NCBI GenBank assembly: GCA_021200565.1 | Contig: JAJQGJ010000021.1 | Span: 1 to 45,992, forward strand | DNA from: Oscillospiraceae bacterium | GTDB taxonomy: Bacteria > Bacillota > Clostridia > Oscillospirales > Ruminococcaceae | Length of the DNA stretch: 45,992 nt | Direction: 5' to 3' | In this document: positions 9,642-17,503 of the stretch, in pieces | Layout: every line of letters begins with the position of its first letter | Numbering within the stretch: position 1 is the stretch's first letter | The notes under the pieces: model-generated | What the model was told of the DNA's origin: nothing | What the model saw: the letters and a program-made list of their open reading frames with translations, nothing else | Database searches by the model: none | Translations under genes and position numbers: made by a program

Positions 9642-10433
9642 CTATTCAAACAAGCTCTCAAGCGGACAGGACAGAAGGTTCGGGACAATCGGTCTGTTTA
9701 TCCACTGAGTGTCGGGAACTGCAAGGTTCTGCAAAAATGACCGACGGACATACTTGAGCCTGCTCGCAACCTGACCGCCTTCCTCAACCTTGATATAAAG
9801 TCCCTCCATAAGATCGCTCTGGTCAGTAGAGCGGCAGATTTCATCAGGGTCAAGCCCTTGCCGGAGAGCCTCAGCTTTCAGGTTTTCGATGTGATCGCTA
9901 CTTATGTAGTTTGATTTGCCGAGGAGTTTCAGTAAATCATCTTTACTGCTGAATTCGCCAGTCTTCAGAACTGGAACCGACTTTATCGGGAGGTTTTCAG
10001 TTATCATGCGTCTTGAATCGGTGTCGAGATAGATTCCCTTTTCACGGTCAAAAATGTCGAACTCCATGAAATAGTGCGGAAGCATGTCATAAAAGATACT
10101 ATGCTTGGCATACATCCACTCGCCGTACATTATATACCGGCTGCCAAGAACGCTTCGGAACTTATTTTCATGCACGCTTGCCCACTGCTTCATCAGATTA
10201 TAGTGGCGTTCACGATAGCCGCCTGTCAGATAGTGACCACGGCTCTGCAGAAGCATCTCGCCATTATCGTCGAACGAGATTGCAGAATTTGCGCCGTCAA
10301 TCTTCTCCTCGACAACAAGGTGTCTTCCCTCAATATCCGAATACGGAATCTGGGACAAATCCTCATCCCCCGGCTGCAAACGTGAGCCCTCAAGATGAGG
10401 GGTTCTGGGGTATTTTTTTATTTCAAATGGCAT
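9642..10433 (-). CDS. RNA ligase (covalent nucleotidyltransferase family)
   Basis: A 263-residue ATP-dependent RNA ligase of the T4 Rnl/RNA_ligase type, nearly only the nucleotidyltransferase core. Motif I is EEKIDGANS with the AMP-accepting Lys44. Motif III is YGEW (103-106), followed by a MEFDIFD stretch. Motif IV is EGLYIKVE (210-217) and motif V is RLKYVR (225-230). It lacks a large specificity domain, so partners may supply RNA recognition. Ribosome binding site AAGGAG; directly upstream of the HD-Pnk gene and downstream of a NADAR-macrodomain gene. I infer an RNA break repair pair with HD-Pnk. Confidence 0.85.
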   Translation of the reverse strand: MPFEIKKYPRTPHLEGSRLQPGDEDLSQIPYSDIEGRHLVVEEKIDGANSAISFDDNGEMLLQSRGHYLTGGYRERHYNLMKQWASVHENKFRSVLGSRYIMYGEWMYAKHSIFYDMLPHYFMEFDIFDREKGIYLDTDSRRMITENLPIKSVPVLKTGEFSSKDDLLKLLGKSNYISSDHIENLKAEALRQGLDPDEICRSTDQSDLMEGLYIKVEEGGQVASRLKYVRRSFLQNLAVPDTQWINRPIVPNLLSCPLESLFE

Positions 10434-10463
10434 ATTGGTTTTCTCCTTGTTTTATTTGTTATT

Positions 10464-11450
10464 TCAGGTCAACGCTTCGCAAAAGCATTTATAGACATAC
10501 GGGTCTGCGCAGGTGAAGGCGACTTCGATGGCGTAATCTGGGTTCTCGTTCTTCCAGTTCACGACTGCCTTAGCTGCGATCCTTGTACCCTCTTCATTCG
10601 GGAAGCATTCCTTGGCGCAGCCGATTGCAGGGATAGCGATGCTGTGGATGCCCTTTTCTTTGGCTAGGTCGAGAATGTTCCTCAGGGTCAGCTCAAGAAG
10701 AAAGCTGTCTCCCGTCCCGCCATAATGCGGAGAAACTGTATGTATGACATATCTGGCGGCGAGATTATACCCATTAGTTATCTTTGCCTCAGTTATCCTG
10801 CAACCGCCAAGTGTCTGGCACTCCTTAATAAGCTCTTCTCCTGCTTCTCTATGGATAGCATCGAAAACACTCCAGCCGGCAAAAAGCGTTTCATCCGCTT
10901 CATTTACAACACATTCGAATTTGGTTCGGCTTATATCCTGCAATCTCACAGAAATGCCATTATCGAAAGACTTACAGCGGATTTCGTTCGTTTCCTCACC
11001 CTCGGGAACTCCGTTTTCCTGAAGCTCATTTCTGATCTTCATAAGGATTTTTCCGAGGTTGTTCTGCCCTTCACCTGTTGTGAGATCTACTCCCCAGATG
11101 ACATCATTCCAGGTGTTGCCCTCAACGATTTCCGAATCACCTGTCTCGACCAGATGCTTTGCAAGATATGGGTTCTGTGTGAACTTTGCCCGCACAATTC
11201 TCTCCATCACGGAAAACTTCACCTTTTCCCAATCTGCTCTCAGAGGAATCTGACTCCCCTGCTTCTTGGCTTCACCCGCAGAAAGCTCTGAAAACCTCAT
11301 ACGCTCCGCAATATCCAGGCTCTTATAAGCCTGATACGCCGCTTCAGAGCTGAAATAAGTGCTCCCATCAAGCGTCACATATGCAGGATAAAAGTTGCTT
11401 AAAAACCTATACCGACCCTGGAATTCAGCTATCTTATCGACTTTATTCAT
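10464..11450 (-). CDS. NADAR-macrodomain fusion, ADP-ribose processing
   Basis: A 328-residue fusion of two ADP-ribose hydrolase-type domains. Residues about 1-145 are a NADAR (YbiA-like) domain with GRYRFLSNFYP, SSEAAYQAYKS and GNTWNDVIWG. Residues about 165-325 are a macrodomain with CVVNEADETLFAG (a changed form of the usual N-A-A-N segment) and AIPAIGCAKECFP. NADAR domains are known to remove ADP-ribose from guanine bases (for example DarG1 antitoxins); macrodomains bind or hydrolyse ADP-ribose. No ADP-ribosyltransferase toxin is next to it. Its start overlaps the preceding stop (ATGA). It probably reverses ADP-ribosylation of nucleic acid or protein. Confidence 0.88.
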   Translation of the reverse strand: MNKVDKIAEFQGRYRFLSNFYPAYVTLDGSTYFSSEAAYQAYKSLDIAERMRFSELSAGEAKKQGSQIPLRADWEKVKFSVMERIVRAKFTQNPYLAKHLVETGDSEIVEGNTWNDVIWGVDLTTGEGQNNLGKILMKIRNELQENGVPEGEETNEIRCKSFDNGISVRLQDISRTKFECVVNEADETLFAGWSVFDAIHREAGEELIKECQTLGGCRITEAKITNGYNLAARYVIHTVSPHYGGTGDSFLLELTLRNILDLAKEKGIHSIAIPAIGCAKECFPNEEGTRIAAKAVVNWKNENPDYAIEVAFTCADPYVYKCFCEALT

Positions 11451-12028
11451 TTTATTGCCCTTTCTTCTGATTTCACCTCAAGAAAGCCAAACCACAATTC
11501 TGGTCCTTGGCGGTCACTCTTACTTTTCTCGGGATCCGGTATCTGAAAATACTGATCCAGATAAGAGTACCTATAGTATTCCTCATATCCGAATCCATCC
11601 TCATCAGGTCCGTCGAAGCCAAGATACCTGCCAATTTCAATATAGCGACCTTTGCTGAGCCCGGCTATATTATACAATTCACCAGGTTCAAATGCAAAAA
11701 GCCCGATCTCATTCAAGTCTCTTCCGGAATATTTCCCTGTCCGCCAATTATCACGCTTCCCGGGAATAAAGTTCTCATAAGGGAATGTCATATCTTCCAG
11801 AAAATCAACGCCCTGCCACCTTCCCTCACTGAAAATCTCCATCACCCGCTCCTGAGCTTGCTTGTTCCCATAAATTGCAGCTCTCAGAAGCCACATATTT
11901 GCGCCTAAGCGATATATGTCGTGCTTTGCAGAAGTAGCGGATTTTCTGAGAAGCTCAGAAAGTTCAAGCATTGCATCGGCATCTCCCGCACCACATCTTT
12001 CCGCCAATATTTCTAATTCTGTTCTCAT
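11447..12028 (-). CDS. Sel1/TPR-like repeat protein
   Basis: A 193-residue soluble protein. The N-terminal half (about 8-72) has helical repeats of Sel1 type: CGAGDADAMLELSELLR and WLLRAAIYGNKQAQERVMEIF. The C-terminal half is rich in Tyr, Gly and acidic residues (FDGPDEDGFGYEEYYRYSYL) and resembles nothing I know. Such repeats usually mediate protein contacts. Its stop overlaps the start of the NADAR-macrodomain gene by ATGA, indicating translational coupling and suggesting a shared task. Confidence 0.65.
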   Translation of the reverse strand: MRTELEILAERCGAGDADAMLELSELLRKSATSAKHDIYRLGANMWLLRAAIYGNKQAQERVMEIFSEGRWQGVDFLEDMTFPYENFIPGKRDNWRTGKYSGRDLNEIGLFAFEPGELYNIAGLSKGRYIEIGRYLGFDGPDEDGFGYEEYYRYSYLDQYFQIPDPEKSKSDRQGPELWFGFLEVKSEERAIK

Positions 12029-12054
12029 ATTTTTCCTCCTTGCAATAGCAGATG

Positions 12055-13074
12055 CTAAAACAACCGCTTTCTGAATGTGATTTTCAAGCCTTTACGTCTC
12101 ATAGATTCAAGAGGATAATTATTGCCCGACGCTTTGAGTATAGACATAAATCTCAGCCTTGACCCTCCAAACACTATTTCCTTCAGTGAATCTTGGGTTA
12201 CTAAACCCCTGCCGATATGTTCAACGCTTTCCGGAATCACTATTCTTTCAAGGGAGTCACAGCCACTAAACGCTAAATCCCCAATCCAGGTTGCGCCTTC
12301 TTTGAGGGTTACAGTTTTCAGGGATTTGCAACCTGAAAATGCAAGGTTTTCAATACGCTTGACGCCTCCGAGGAAAACAACTTCTTTCAAAGACTCGCAT
12401 CCACAAAACGCATCATTCCCAATTATTTCTACGCTTCTCGGAATAACAACTCTTTTCAGCGATTTACAATTCCAGAATGCGCCGTCACAAATTTCCTCAA
12501 CTCCCATCGGAAAAGTTATGTTTTCTAATGATGAATAGTCAGAAAACGCATTTCTCCGTATCGACCTTGCTTTGCCCGTCATGACTACGTCTGTAATATG
12601 TGAGAGGAGTGGTCTGCCTGCCCAACCAGAATTTATCACATTCACCGAAGCTGTTATGCTCTTCAAAGAGCTACAACCATCAAACGTACGTAATCCAATT
12701 TCGTATATGCTATCTGGCAGCTTGACGCTTTCCATGTGCTCATTTTCAAATGCCAAATCATCGATTGACGTTATTCCCTCTTCAATCACAAGCCTTCGGT
12801 ATTTGCCATCATATGGAACAGTTACAAAGTAGTATTCATCGAGATATTCGGAATAAAACTGTTTGATATGATACTCATTACCGTCGTCTTCCTCATCTTC
12901 ATCGTCTTCATCAACATAAATATCTTCATATCTTCGACTCCATTCGACTTTTCCGCTTCCGCCGATTATTAGAGTGTCGCCGTCAACTCGCCAATAGCAG
13001 CCTTTGCCGCAGTAGTCGCTGTCGGAGGGATCCTTGCTGCCATACCAAATGGTGCCGTTTACGTCGTATTCCAT
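12055..13074 (-). CDS. BspA-type leucine-rich repeat protein, cytoplasmic
   Basis: A 339-residue protein. The N-terminal YCGKGCYWRVDGDTLIIGGSG is the cap motif found before BspA-like (LRR_5) repeats. About eight repeats follow from residue 95, for example SLKRVVIPRSVEIIGNDAFCG, each giving one strand-turn unit of about 23 residues. An acidic stretch of Asp/Glu lies at about 52-66. There is no signal peptide, unlike most BspA-like proteins, which are surface proteins; I therefore place it in the cytoplasm as a binding partner. Ribosome binding site AAGGAG and ATG 13074. Confidence 0.85.
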   Translation of the reverse strand: MEYDVNGTIWYGSKDPSDSDYCGKGCYWRVDGDTLIIGGSGKVEWSRRYEDIYVDEDDEDEEDDGNEYHIKQFYSEYLDEYYFVTVPYDGKYRRLVIEEGITSIDDLAFENEHMESVKLPDSIYEIGLRTFDGCSSLKSITASVNVINSGWAGRPLLSHITDVVMTGKARSIRRNAFSDYSSLENITFPMGVEEICDGAFWNCKSLKRVVIPRSVEIIGNDAFCGCESLKEVVFLGGVKRIENLAFSGCKSLKTVTLKEGATWIGDLAFSGCDSLERIVIPESVEHIGRGLVTQDSLKEIVFGGSRLRFMSILKASGNNYPLESMRRKGLKITFRKRLF

Positions 13075-13084
13075 TTTTATCTCC

Positions 13085-13789
13085 TTACTTTACTGTTGCT
13101 ATCATGATAATGTGCCCATCGACGCCGTCGAAGCTGACTTTTTTGCAGCCGGCACCGATGAAATAGTCTGTTAAGCTCTCCTTTGTGAAGAGGTGGATGT
13201 GCTCGGGGTTGTCGTCAGGCTTGGATGGGACGGAGAGAACTATATACTTCTTCGCCATTTTTATGGCTGAACTGACCGCCGCTTCGGTATTGGGAATGTG
13301 CTCGAGGACTTCGAGCATTGTGACAATGTCGACGCTGTCTTCTTCTAACGGCTGCTCGCAGATGTTGGCTTCAATGGCATTCAGGTTTTCGATTCCTCCA
13401 AGGGAAATCTCATTAAGGAATTCAACCCGATGAGGCAGGATGTCGGCTGAGGTGACCTTGACCCACGGAAACTCGGTCATGAACGGCATCAGGAACACTC
13501 CCCTGCCGGAGCCGACGTCAAGAAGGCTTTCAAAGCTGACGCTTTTTAAGAATCCCATGACTTTTCTGATTCTTGGCATATCGCTGTGGGTGGTCTTGAA
13601 GCGGTATAGCTTGAGCTCTGCCTGTCGACCTGACTCTATAATCTCGGAAAATTCGGCATCGCTGAGGCTGTCAAGCGGCTCTGAAAGAAGTGGGTCCGGA
13701 AGCCCCGGAAAGCCTTTCTTCAAAGCATGTCCACGCACATAGGCTGCTGCCAGACGGTTGTAGTAACGATTATTGTCCATGGGATTCAC
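13085..13789 (-). CDS. Class I SAM-dependent methyltransferase
   Basis: A 234-residue methyltransferase. Motif I is LLDVGSGRGVFL (about 92-103); DIVTMLEVLEHIPN (about 155-168) is the motif IV region with the E-H-I-P signature of the Methyltransf_11/23 group; YIVLSVPSKPDD and EHIHLF follow. The substrate is unknown. Its position among RNA-repair genes recalls bacterial Hen1, but the zinc-binding residues of Hen1 are not evident, so I do not call it that. The leader upstream (13790-13870) holds an unusual permuted inverted repeat. Confidence 0.82.
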   Translation of the reverse strand: MNPMDNNRYYNRLAAAYVRGHALKKGFPGLPDPLLSEPLDSLSDAEFSEIIESGRQAELKLYRFKTTHSDMPRIRKVMGFLKSVSFESLLDVGSGRGVFLMPFMTEFPWVKVTSADILPHRVEFLNEISLGGIENLNAIEANICEQPLEEDSVDIVTMLEVLEHIPNTEAAVSSAIKMAKKYIVLSVPSKPDDNPEHIHLFTKESLTDYFIGAGCKKVSFDGVDGHIIMIATVK

Positions 13790-13808
13790 CTTTCCGGATT
13801 TTGATAAT

Positions 13809-13852
13809 GTGTCAGTGCCCCGGGCATCGGCTTATAGACTGACACCCGGGGC
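13809..13852 (-). repeat. Permuted inverted repeat (switch-like RNA element)
   Basis: Four blocks in the order a-b-a'-b'. GTGTCAGT (13809-13816) is complementary to ACTGACAC (13838-13845), and GCCCCGG (13817-13823) to CCGGGGC (13846-13852). The two helices interlock: only one can form easily, or both as a tight pseudoknot. The element lies in the 81-nt gap between the YbjN and methyltransferase genes. No T tract follows on either strand. Confidence 0.75.
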
Positions 13853-13870
13853 GAAAAGTGTTTGGCTTTA

Positions 13871-14344
13871 TCAGCGTACGTTTGACTCTGCAGCCTTTAC
13901 ATCCTCTTCAGGATTGCCGTAGCCCATCATGTTCTTGACAAGACCGTCGCCGTAGCGCTGCATCATCAGAACAGGGATGTCAACAATCAGCTCGATGTCT
14001 CCAAGCGATGGATCGTCACGTGCCCAGAGAACGTCTCTGTATCTGATTTCGCCGTCGCTGTAGTCGAATTCGAAGCCGCCAGTGACCAGATTGTAGTTGG
14101 CACGGGTCAGATACTCAACGACATTTGCATATGTTTCCGGCTTTGCCTTGAGAGGCGCTACTGCGAAGCACTGAGCACGATTGTCCCTGATACTGATATA
14201 TACAGTTACATTGCTCAGATTGCCTTTGACGTTCATTCTGTACTCGATGATGTCAACCTCTTCCTTCTCGGTGACACGGTACTTGAGTCCCTGCGAATCG
14301 AGATACTCTCTTACTCTTTGTGTGAAACGTGCTTTTGTTGCCAT
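13871..14344 (-). CDS. YbjN-domain protein
   Basis: A 157-residue soluble protein of the YbjN/sensory-transduction-regulator fold, which resembles the type III secretion chaperone fold and usually binds other proteins. Visible support is the alternating strand pattern VTVYISIRDNRAQCFAVAPL, the LTRANYNLVTGGFEFDYSDGEIRYRDVLW core (about 88-118) and the closing helix. Ribosome binding site AGGAGG. It lies 21 nt after the EcsC gene. Function in the cluster unknown. Confidence 0.7.
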   Translation of the reverse strand: MATKARFTQRVREYLDSQGLKYRVTEKEEVDIIEYRMNVKGNLSNVTVYISIRDNRAQCFAVAPLKAKPETYANVVEYLTRANYNLVTGGFEFDYSDGEIRYRDVLWARDDPSLGDIELIVDIPVLMMQRYGDGLVKNMMGYGNPEEDVKAAESNVR

Positions 14345-14365
14345 GATAATATCCTCCTAAATATT

Positions 14366-15181
14366 TTATTGAGATTGCTCCTGCGAAAGAAGGAGCAGTC
14401 TTCTTTTACGGTATTTGAGTTCTGCGTATCTCATGACCTTGTTGTAGTAAACAGGGTTCATGGAGCCGCCTATGATGCCGACAACCGGAAATCCTTGGAT
14501 GAATTTGAGAAGCAGCATGTCGATTGCTATTGCATCGGATGCTTTTTCTATTTCAAGCTTGATGTCAGCTGGAGTTCGTGGAGTGCTGACTTTATCGGAA
14601 ATCATTTCGTCGATTTCTTTGTTTCCTTTCGACCATTCCTCGCCTTTAAGCATCGAAACCTCCATCAGCTTTAAGATGAAGTAACGTTCCTCATCCGACT
14701 GATAGTCGAAGCCGTAGTTGAGGGCGGTTTCATAAACTCCACGGAGCAACACTCCGACAAACACCACGATGTCCGGTATTCCTACACCAAATGCGCCTAA
14801 GAGAACTCCCTCGGCAGTTGTGAATGCGACGCTTTTGAGATTGTCGCTTCCGGCACTGCCTAACAGCTCTTTCAGAGCCTTGCGATTGGCTTTTGTTCTG
14901 AATGCGTATTCCCTGACCAGGTAATCGTCTGATTTTCCTTCCTGGTTATAGGTTTTCTCGATAACTATCGATCCCTTGTCGAATATCAGCCCAAAAGCCT
15001 TTCCGAATGCCAGCTTTAGGCTTTTATACACCTTATCGGGAACCTTTGACTCGAGCTGGCTTCTGAGCCTCACGGGCTTGCTCTCAAGCTTTCTTTTCTC
15101 AAGAGCTTCCTCCCGCTTCCTTAACGTGTTCAGTTCTTTGTCGATAGCTTTCTGATAGTTTCTTCGTTTTAATTCTGCCAC
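14366..15181 (-). CDS. EcsC-family protein
   Basis: A 271-residue protein. The core carries the EcsC-family features: AFGVGIPDIVVFVGVLLRGVYETALNYGFD (about 142-171), an adjacent SDEERYFILKLMEVSML helix, then FIQGFPVVGIIGGSMNP and a basic helix KVMRYAELKYRKRRLL at the C-terminus. Two hydrophobic segments suggest membrane contact. The role of the family is poorly known. The start is GTG 15181 behind GGAGAG. It sits between the C39-like/partner modules and the YbjN gene. Confidence 0.8.
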   Translation of the reverse strand: MAELKRRNYQKAIDKELNTLRKREEALEKRKLESKPVRLRSQLESKVPDKVYKSLKLAFGKAFGLIFDKGSIVIEKTYNQEGKSDDYLVREYAFRTKANRKALKELLGSAGSDNLKSVAFTTAEGVLLGAFGVGIPDIVVFVGVLLRGVYETALNYGFDYQSDEERYFILKLMEVSMLKGEEWSKGNKEIDEMISDKVSTPRTPADIKLEIEKASDAIAIDMLLLKFIQGFPVVGIIGGSMNPVYYNKVMRYAELKYRKRRLLLLSQEQSQ

Positions 15182-15210
15182 TTTAATCTCTCCAACCTGT
15201 CCGCTACAGC

Positions 15211-15954
15211 TCAGGCGCCACGGATCGGGTCATCCGTGATGACGGCATAGGAGCCTTGCACATCGCTGTAGCACTCGTCGAACTCTTCCAATGTGACGAA
15301 CACCCTGCCGCCCTCGGGGCTCTGGGACGAGCTGTCGCAAAGATAGAAGCCCTTAAGCTCACCGGTTTCGACATCACGGACGGTGCCGGTCAGGCAGACT
15401 GCATGAGTTGCGGTTATCTCTCCTGCATCATTATAGATTTTCCATTCCCTGTCCTGCAAAAGACCGGAATTGAGCCCGAGAAGCACTCCGTGACCTCCCT
15501 CTATTGCCGCTGCAAGTCTTTCGCTTGAAGCGACCTCGGAGAACTCGCAGTGAGACGGGAATCCATAATGGTCTAAAAGCCTCAGCTGCTGACCGATTGT
15601 CGTTCCACCGCCGTGGAATTTCGGATCGTCCCTTGTACACAAGCCATTTTCCATAGCATATTCAACCACTTCAACCTCCGAGACATCCTTGCCGCCAATA
15701 TGGCAGATGTTCGAAATTGCATTCAATCCACATGTTCCAAATGCGCCGTATGGGTTATCAAAACCCTGTTGGAAATCCAGCTCGTCACCAAGGCGAATCG
15801 GGTCTCCGCAAATAATTGCCTTTTCCATACCAGGAACCTCCGAGCTTACCTCCATCGGCAGGATTTTGTTGAAATCCTCAATCTCGTCGATGTCCTGAAC
15901 ATCCTCTGGGGTAAGTCCCTCGGTTTCCATGATCTCAGCAAGTTCCATTTCCAT
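15211..15954 (-). CDS. C39-like papain-fold peptidase, paralogue 1 (catalytic residues intact)
   Basis: A 247-residue protein that I read as a papain-fold, C39-like cysteine peptidase. The triad candidates are Cys75 in GTCGLNAISN, His184 in THAVCLTG and Asp207 in YLCDSSS. The acidic N-terminal 60 residues (LTPEDVQDIDEIEDF) may be a propeptide or docking tail. There is no signal peptide, so it acts in the cytoplasm unless exported by an unknown route. It aligns with the proteins at 16531 and 18046, sharing the TGTVRD segment. Ribosome binding site AAGGAGG. Family assignment rests on motif spacing alone. Confidence 0.65.
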   Translation of the reverse strand: MEMELAEIMETEGLTPEDVQDIDEIEDFNKILPMEVSSEVPGMEKAIICGDPIRLGDELDFQQGFDNPYGAFGTCGLNAISNICHIGGKDVSEVEVVEYAMENGLCTRDDPKFHGGGTTIGQQLRLLDHYGFPSHCEFSEVASSERLAAAIEGGHGVLLGLNSGLLQDREWKIYNDAGEITATHAVCLTGTVRDVETGELKGFYLCDSSSQSPEGGRVFVTLEEFDECYSDVQGSYAVITDDPIRGA

Positions 15955-15982
15955 ATTGTCAGCCTCCTTGGTTCAAGCTTTT

Positions 15983-16504
15983 TTACACTTCCTCAAGCCA
16001 CTCAAAGAATGTATTTCCCAAAATATCATAGAATTCCTTGAGTTCAGGACGGAGCGCATCATTCATGCACTGCTTCAGTTCTTTCAGACTTGAGACTTGC
16101 TCTTCAGTCAACTCGCTCACGGGAGCAAAGAAGAAGTCACGGCAATTCACATATGCTTCCTTGAACTTCTTTCCTGCTTCCATTCTCTGCTGCAAAGGAG
16201 TTTTGACAGCCGGAATCTTCATATCAAGCGGATACTTCCCGGTGTCCATGAAGTCACAGTTTGAGCAGTACTCAAAGCGTACAACTGAACCGCTCTGGCT
16301 GTCAACGGTGAGCCAGGCAAAAGGTCTTGCCATTTTCCCGTCAAGGACATTGGAAGTCGTATAAAGAAATGCACTCTCCACCAGTCTGTCATTAAGCATT
16401 GACGGCATCCATGCACCAAGCATAGCGTTTTCGGTAAAAGGGAAAACTCCGGCTTTTCTGATTCTCTGGGACATAAGATCTAATTCCATATATTTGTTGC
16501 TCAT
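15983..16504 (-). CDS. C39-like partner protein, copy 1
   Basis: A 173-residue soluble protein of unknown function, a clear paralogue of the one at 17504. Shared blocks include RLVESAFLY, RPFAWLTVDS / RPYAWLTVDS, VRFEYC, the DT.KYP.DM segment, and SELTEEQV near the C-terminus. Each copy follows a C39-like gene, so I infer that the two products work together, perhaps as peptidase plus inhibitor, adaptor or substrate. No catalytic motif, membrane segment or signal peptide is visible. Good ribosome binding site (GAGAGGAG). Confidence 0.75.
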   Translation of the reverse strand: MSNKYMELDLMSQRIRKAGVFPFTENAMLGAWMPSMLNDRLVESAFLYTTSNVLDGKMARPFAWLTVDSQSGSVVRFEYCSNCDFMDTGKYPLDMKIPAVKTPLQQRMEAGKKFKEAYVNCRDFFFAPVSELTEEQVSSLKELKQCMNDALRPELKEFYDILGNTFFEWLEEV

Positions 16505-16530
16505 TTTAAAAGCTCCTCTCTAAGCTATAT

Positions 16531-17490
16531 TCAGGCATTTATCGGGTTACCATTGACGTGAATCGGATTATCTGTAACAACTACGCCGCTGTCGATTGCG
16601 TTTGTGTAGCAGTTCTCAAGGTTCTCAACAGAGATAAATCTGTCGCCATCGCCACGGCTGCCGTTGCAAACTCTGAGACCAAGCAGATTGCCATCGACGT
16701 CTCTGACAGTTCCGGTTACTGCAACTGCATTATCCATATATGGTGTACCATATTCGTCAACGGTTGCACTACTTTGCCATATGTCAAAGTCTACATTGGC
16801 AATAAAGCCTTCATTTGTCACGATTCCTGAAAGTTCCATTCCGACTCCGGTGTCCGGTAAAGTCATTTCGATGCTCTCTCCGTCCTGCAACGTAGAAGCA
16901 TATTCTGCAATCTCATCGCCTCTGGGCATAGTTGCACTCACAGTTTCCCAATCCAGGAACATAGCGACAGACACATCAGGGTTGAAATCATCCGCCAAGT
17001 GGTCGCAGTAATTCATTATAACTCCATGACCGTCTTCAACCCATTCGGCAATCTGCTCGACATCGGCATCAGGGCTATAGTAGGTTGTCGACTCGATTCC
17101 CTGACGGTCGAGCAAATCCTCCTGCATTTCCATGTATGCTTTGCCACTGTTTTCAATATCGTTAATATCGAAAAGACAGTTGCCGGTAAGAAGTGCTTCC
17201 GTGCATACATCTGTTTCCGTTACGTCAGTCATGCCAGCCATTCTTTCGATATTGCATACCGAAAGCAAGCCATTGCATCCAATCATGCCATATTGGTTGT
17301 CGCCGGTCAAGGTGTCGAGCCTCTCAGCCCACAGCTCAGGAACGCCGCCAACTACAACAGGATTCTCAGGATCGTCAGTCTCCACGACATGGAATCTGTC
17401 GCCTGACAAATCCAGATCCTTTTCTGTGTCGAACTCTCTGGGATGTTCAACTTCCTCTACATTTTCTAACATCTCGAACTCTTCAAACAT
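16531..17490 (-). CDS. C39-like paralogue 2, predicted inactive pseudopeptidase
   Basis: A 319-residue paralogue of the proteins at 15211 and 18046. N-terminal MFEEFEMLE and GGVPELWAE match the 18046 protein, and TGTVRDVDGNLLG matches both. At all three catalytic positions it has asparagine: GCNGLLSVCN (Asn73 for Cys), DNAVAVTG (Asn254 for His) and RVCNGS (Asn276 for Asp). It also carries an insertion of about 60 residues before the His-equivalent region (about 170-240). I infer a non-catalytic binder or decoy derived from the peptidase. Ribosome binding site AAGGAGG. Confidence 0.7.
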   Translation of the reverse strand: MFEEFEMLENVEEVEHPREFDTEKDLDLSGDRFHVVETDDPENPVVVGGVPELWAERLDTLTGDNQYGMIGCNGLLSVCNIERMAGMTDVTETDVCTEALLTGNCLFDINDIENSGKAYMEMQEDLLDRQGIESTTYYSPDADVEQIAEWVEDGHGVIMNYCDHLADDFNPDVSVAMFLDWETVSATMPRGDEIAEYASTLQDGESIEMTLPDTGVGMELSGIVTNEGFIANVDFDIWQSSATVDEYGTPYMDNAVAVTGTVRDVDGNLLGLRVCNGSRGDGDRFISVENLENCYTNAIDSGVVVTDNPIHVNGNPINA

Positions 17491-17503
17491 TGTTTTGTCC
17501 TCC

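Noticed and set aside
10464-11450. DarTG toxin-antitoxin pair
   Set aside because: The NADAR-macro protein could act as a DarG-like antitoxin, but no DarT-like ADP-ribosyltransferase gene lies next to it.
13085-13789. Hen1 RNA methyltransferase of a Pnkp/Hen1 repair system
   Set aside because: It is a generic class I methyltransferase; the Hen1 metal-binding pattern and a Pnkp gene are missing.
13801-13870. Intrinsic terminator between the YbjN and methyltransferase genes
   Set aside because: Strong pairing exists, but no T tract follows on either strand and the pairing blocks are permuted.
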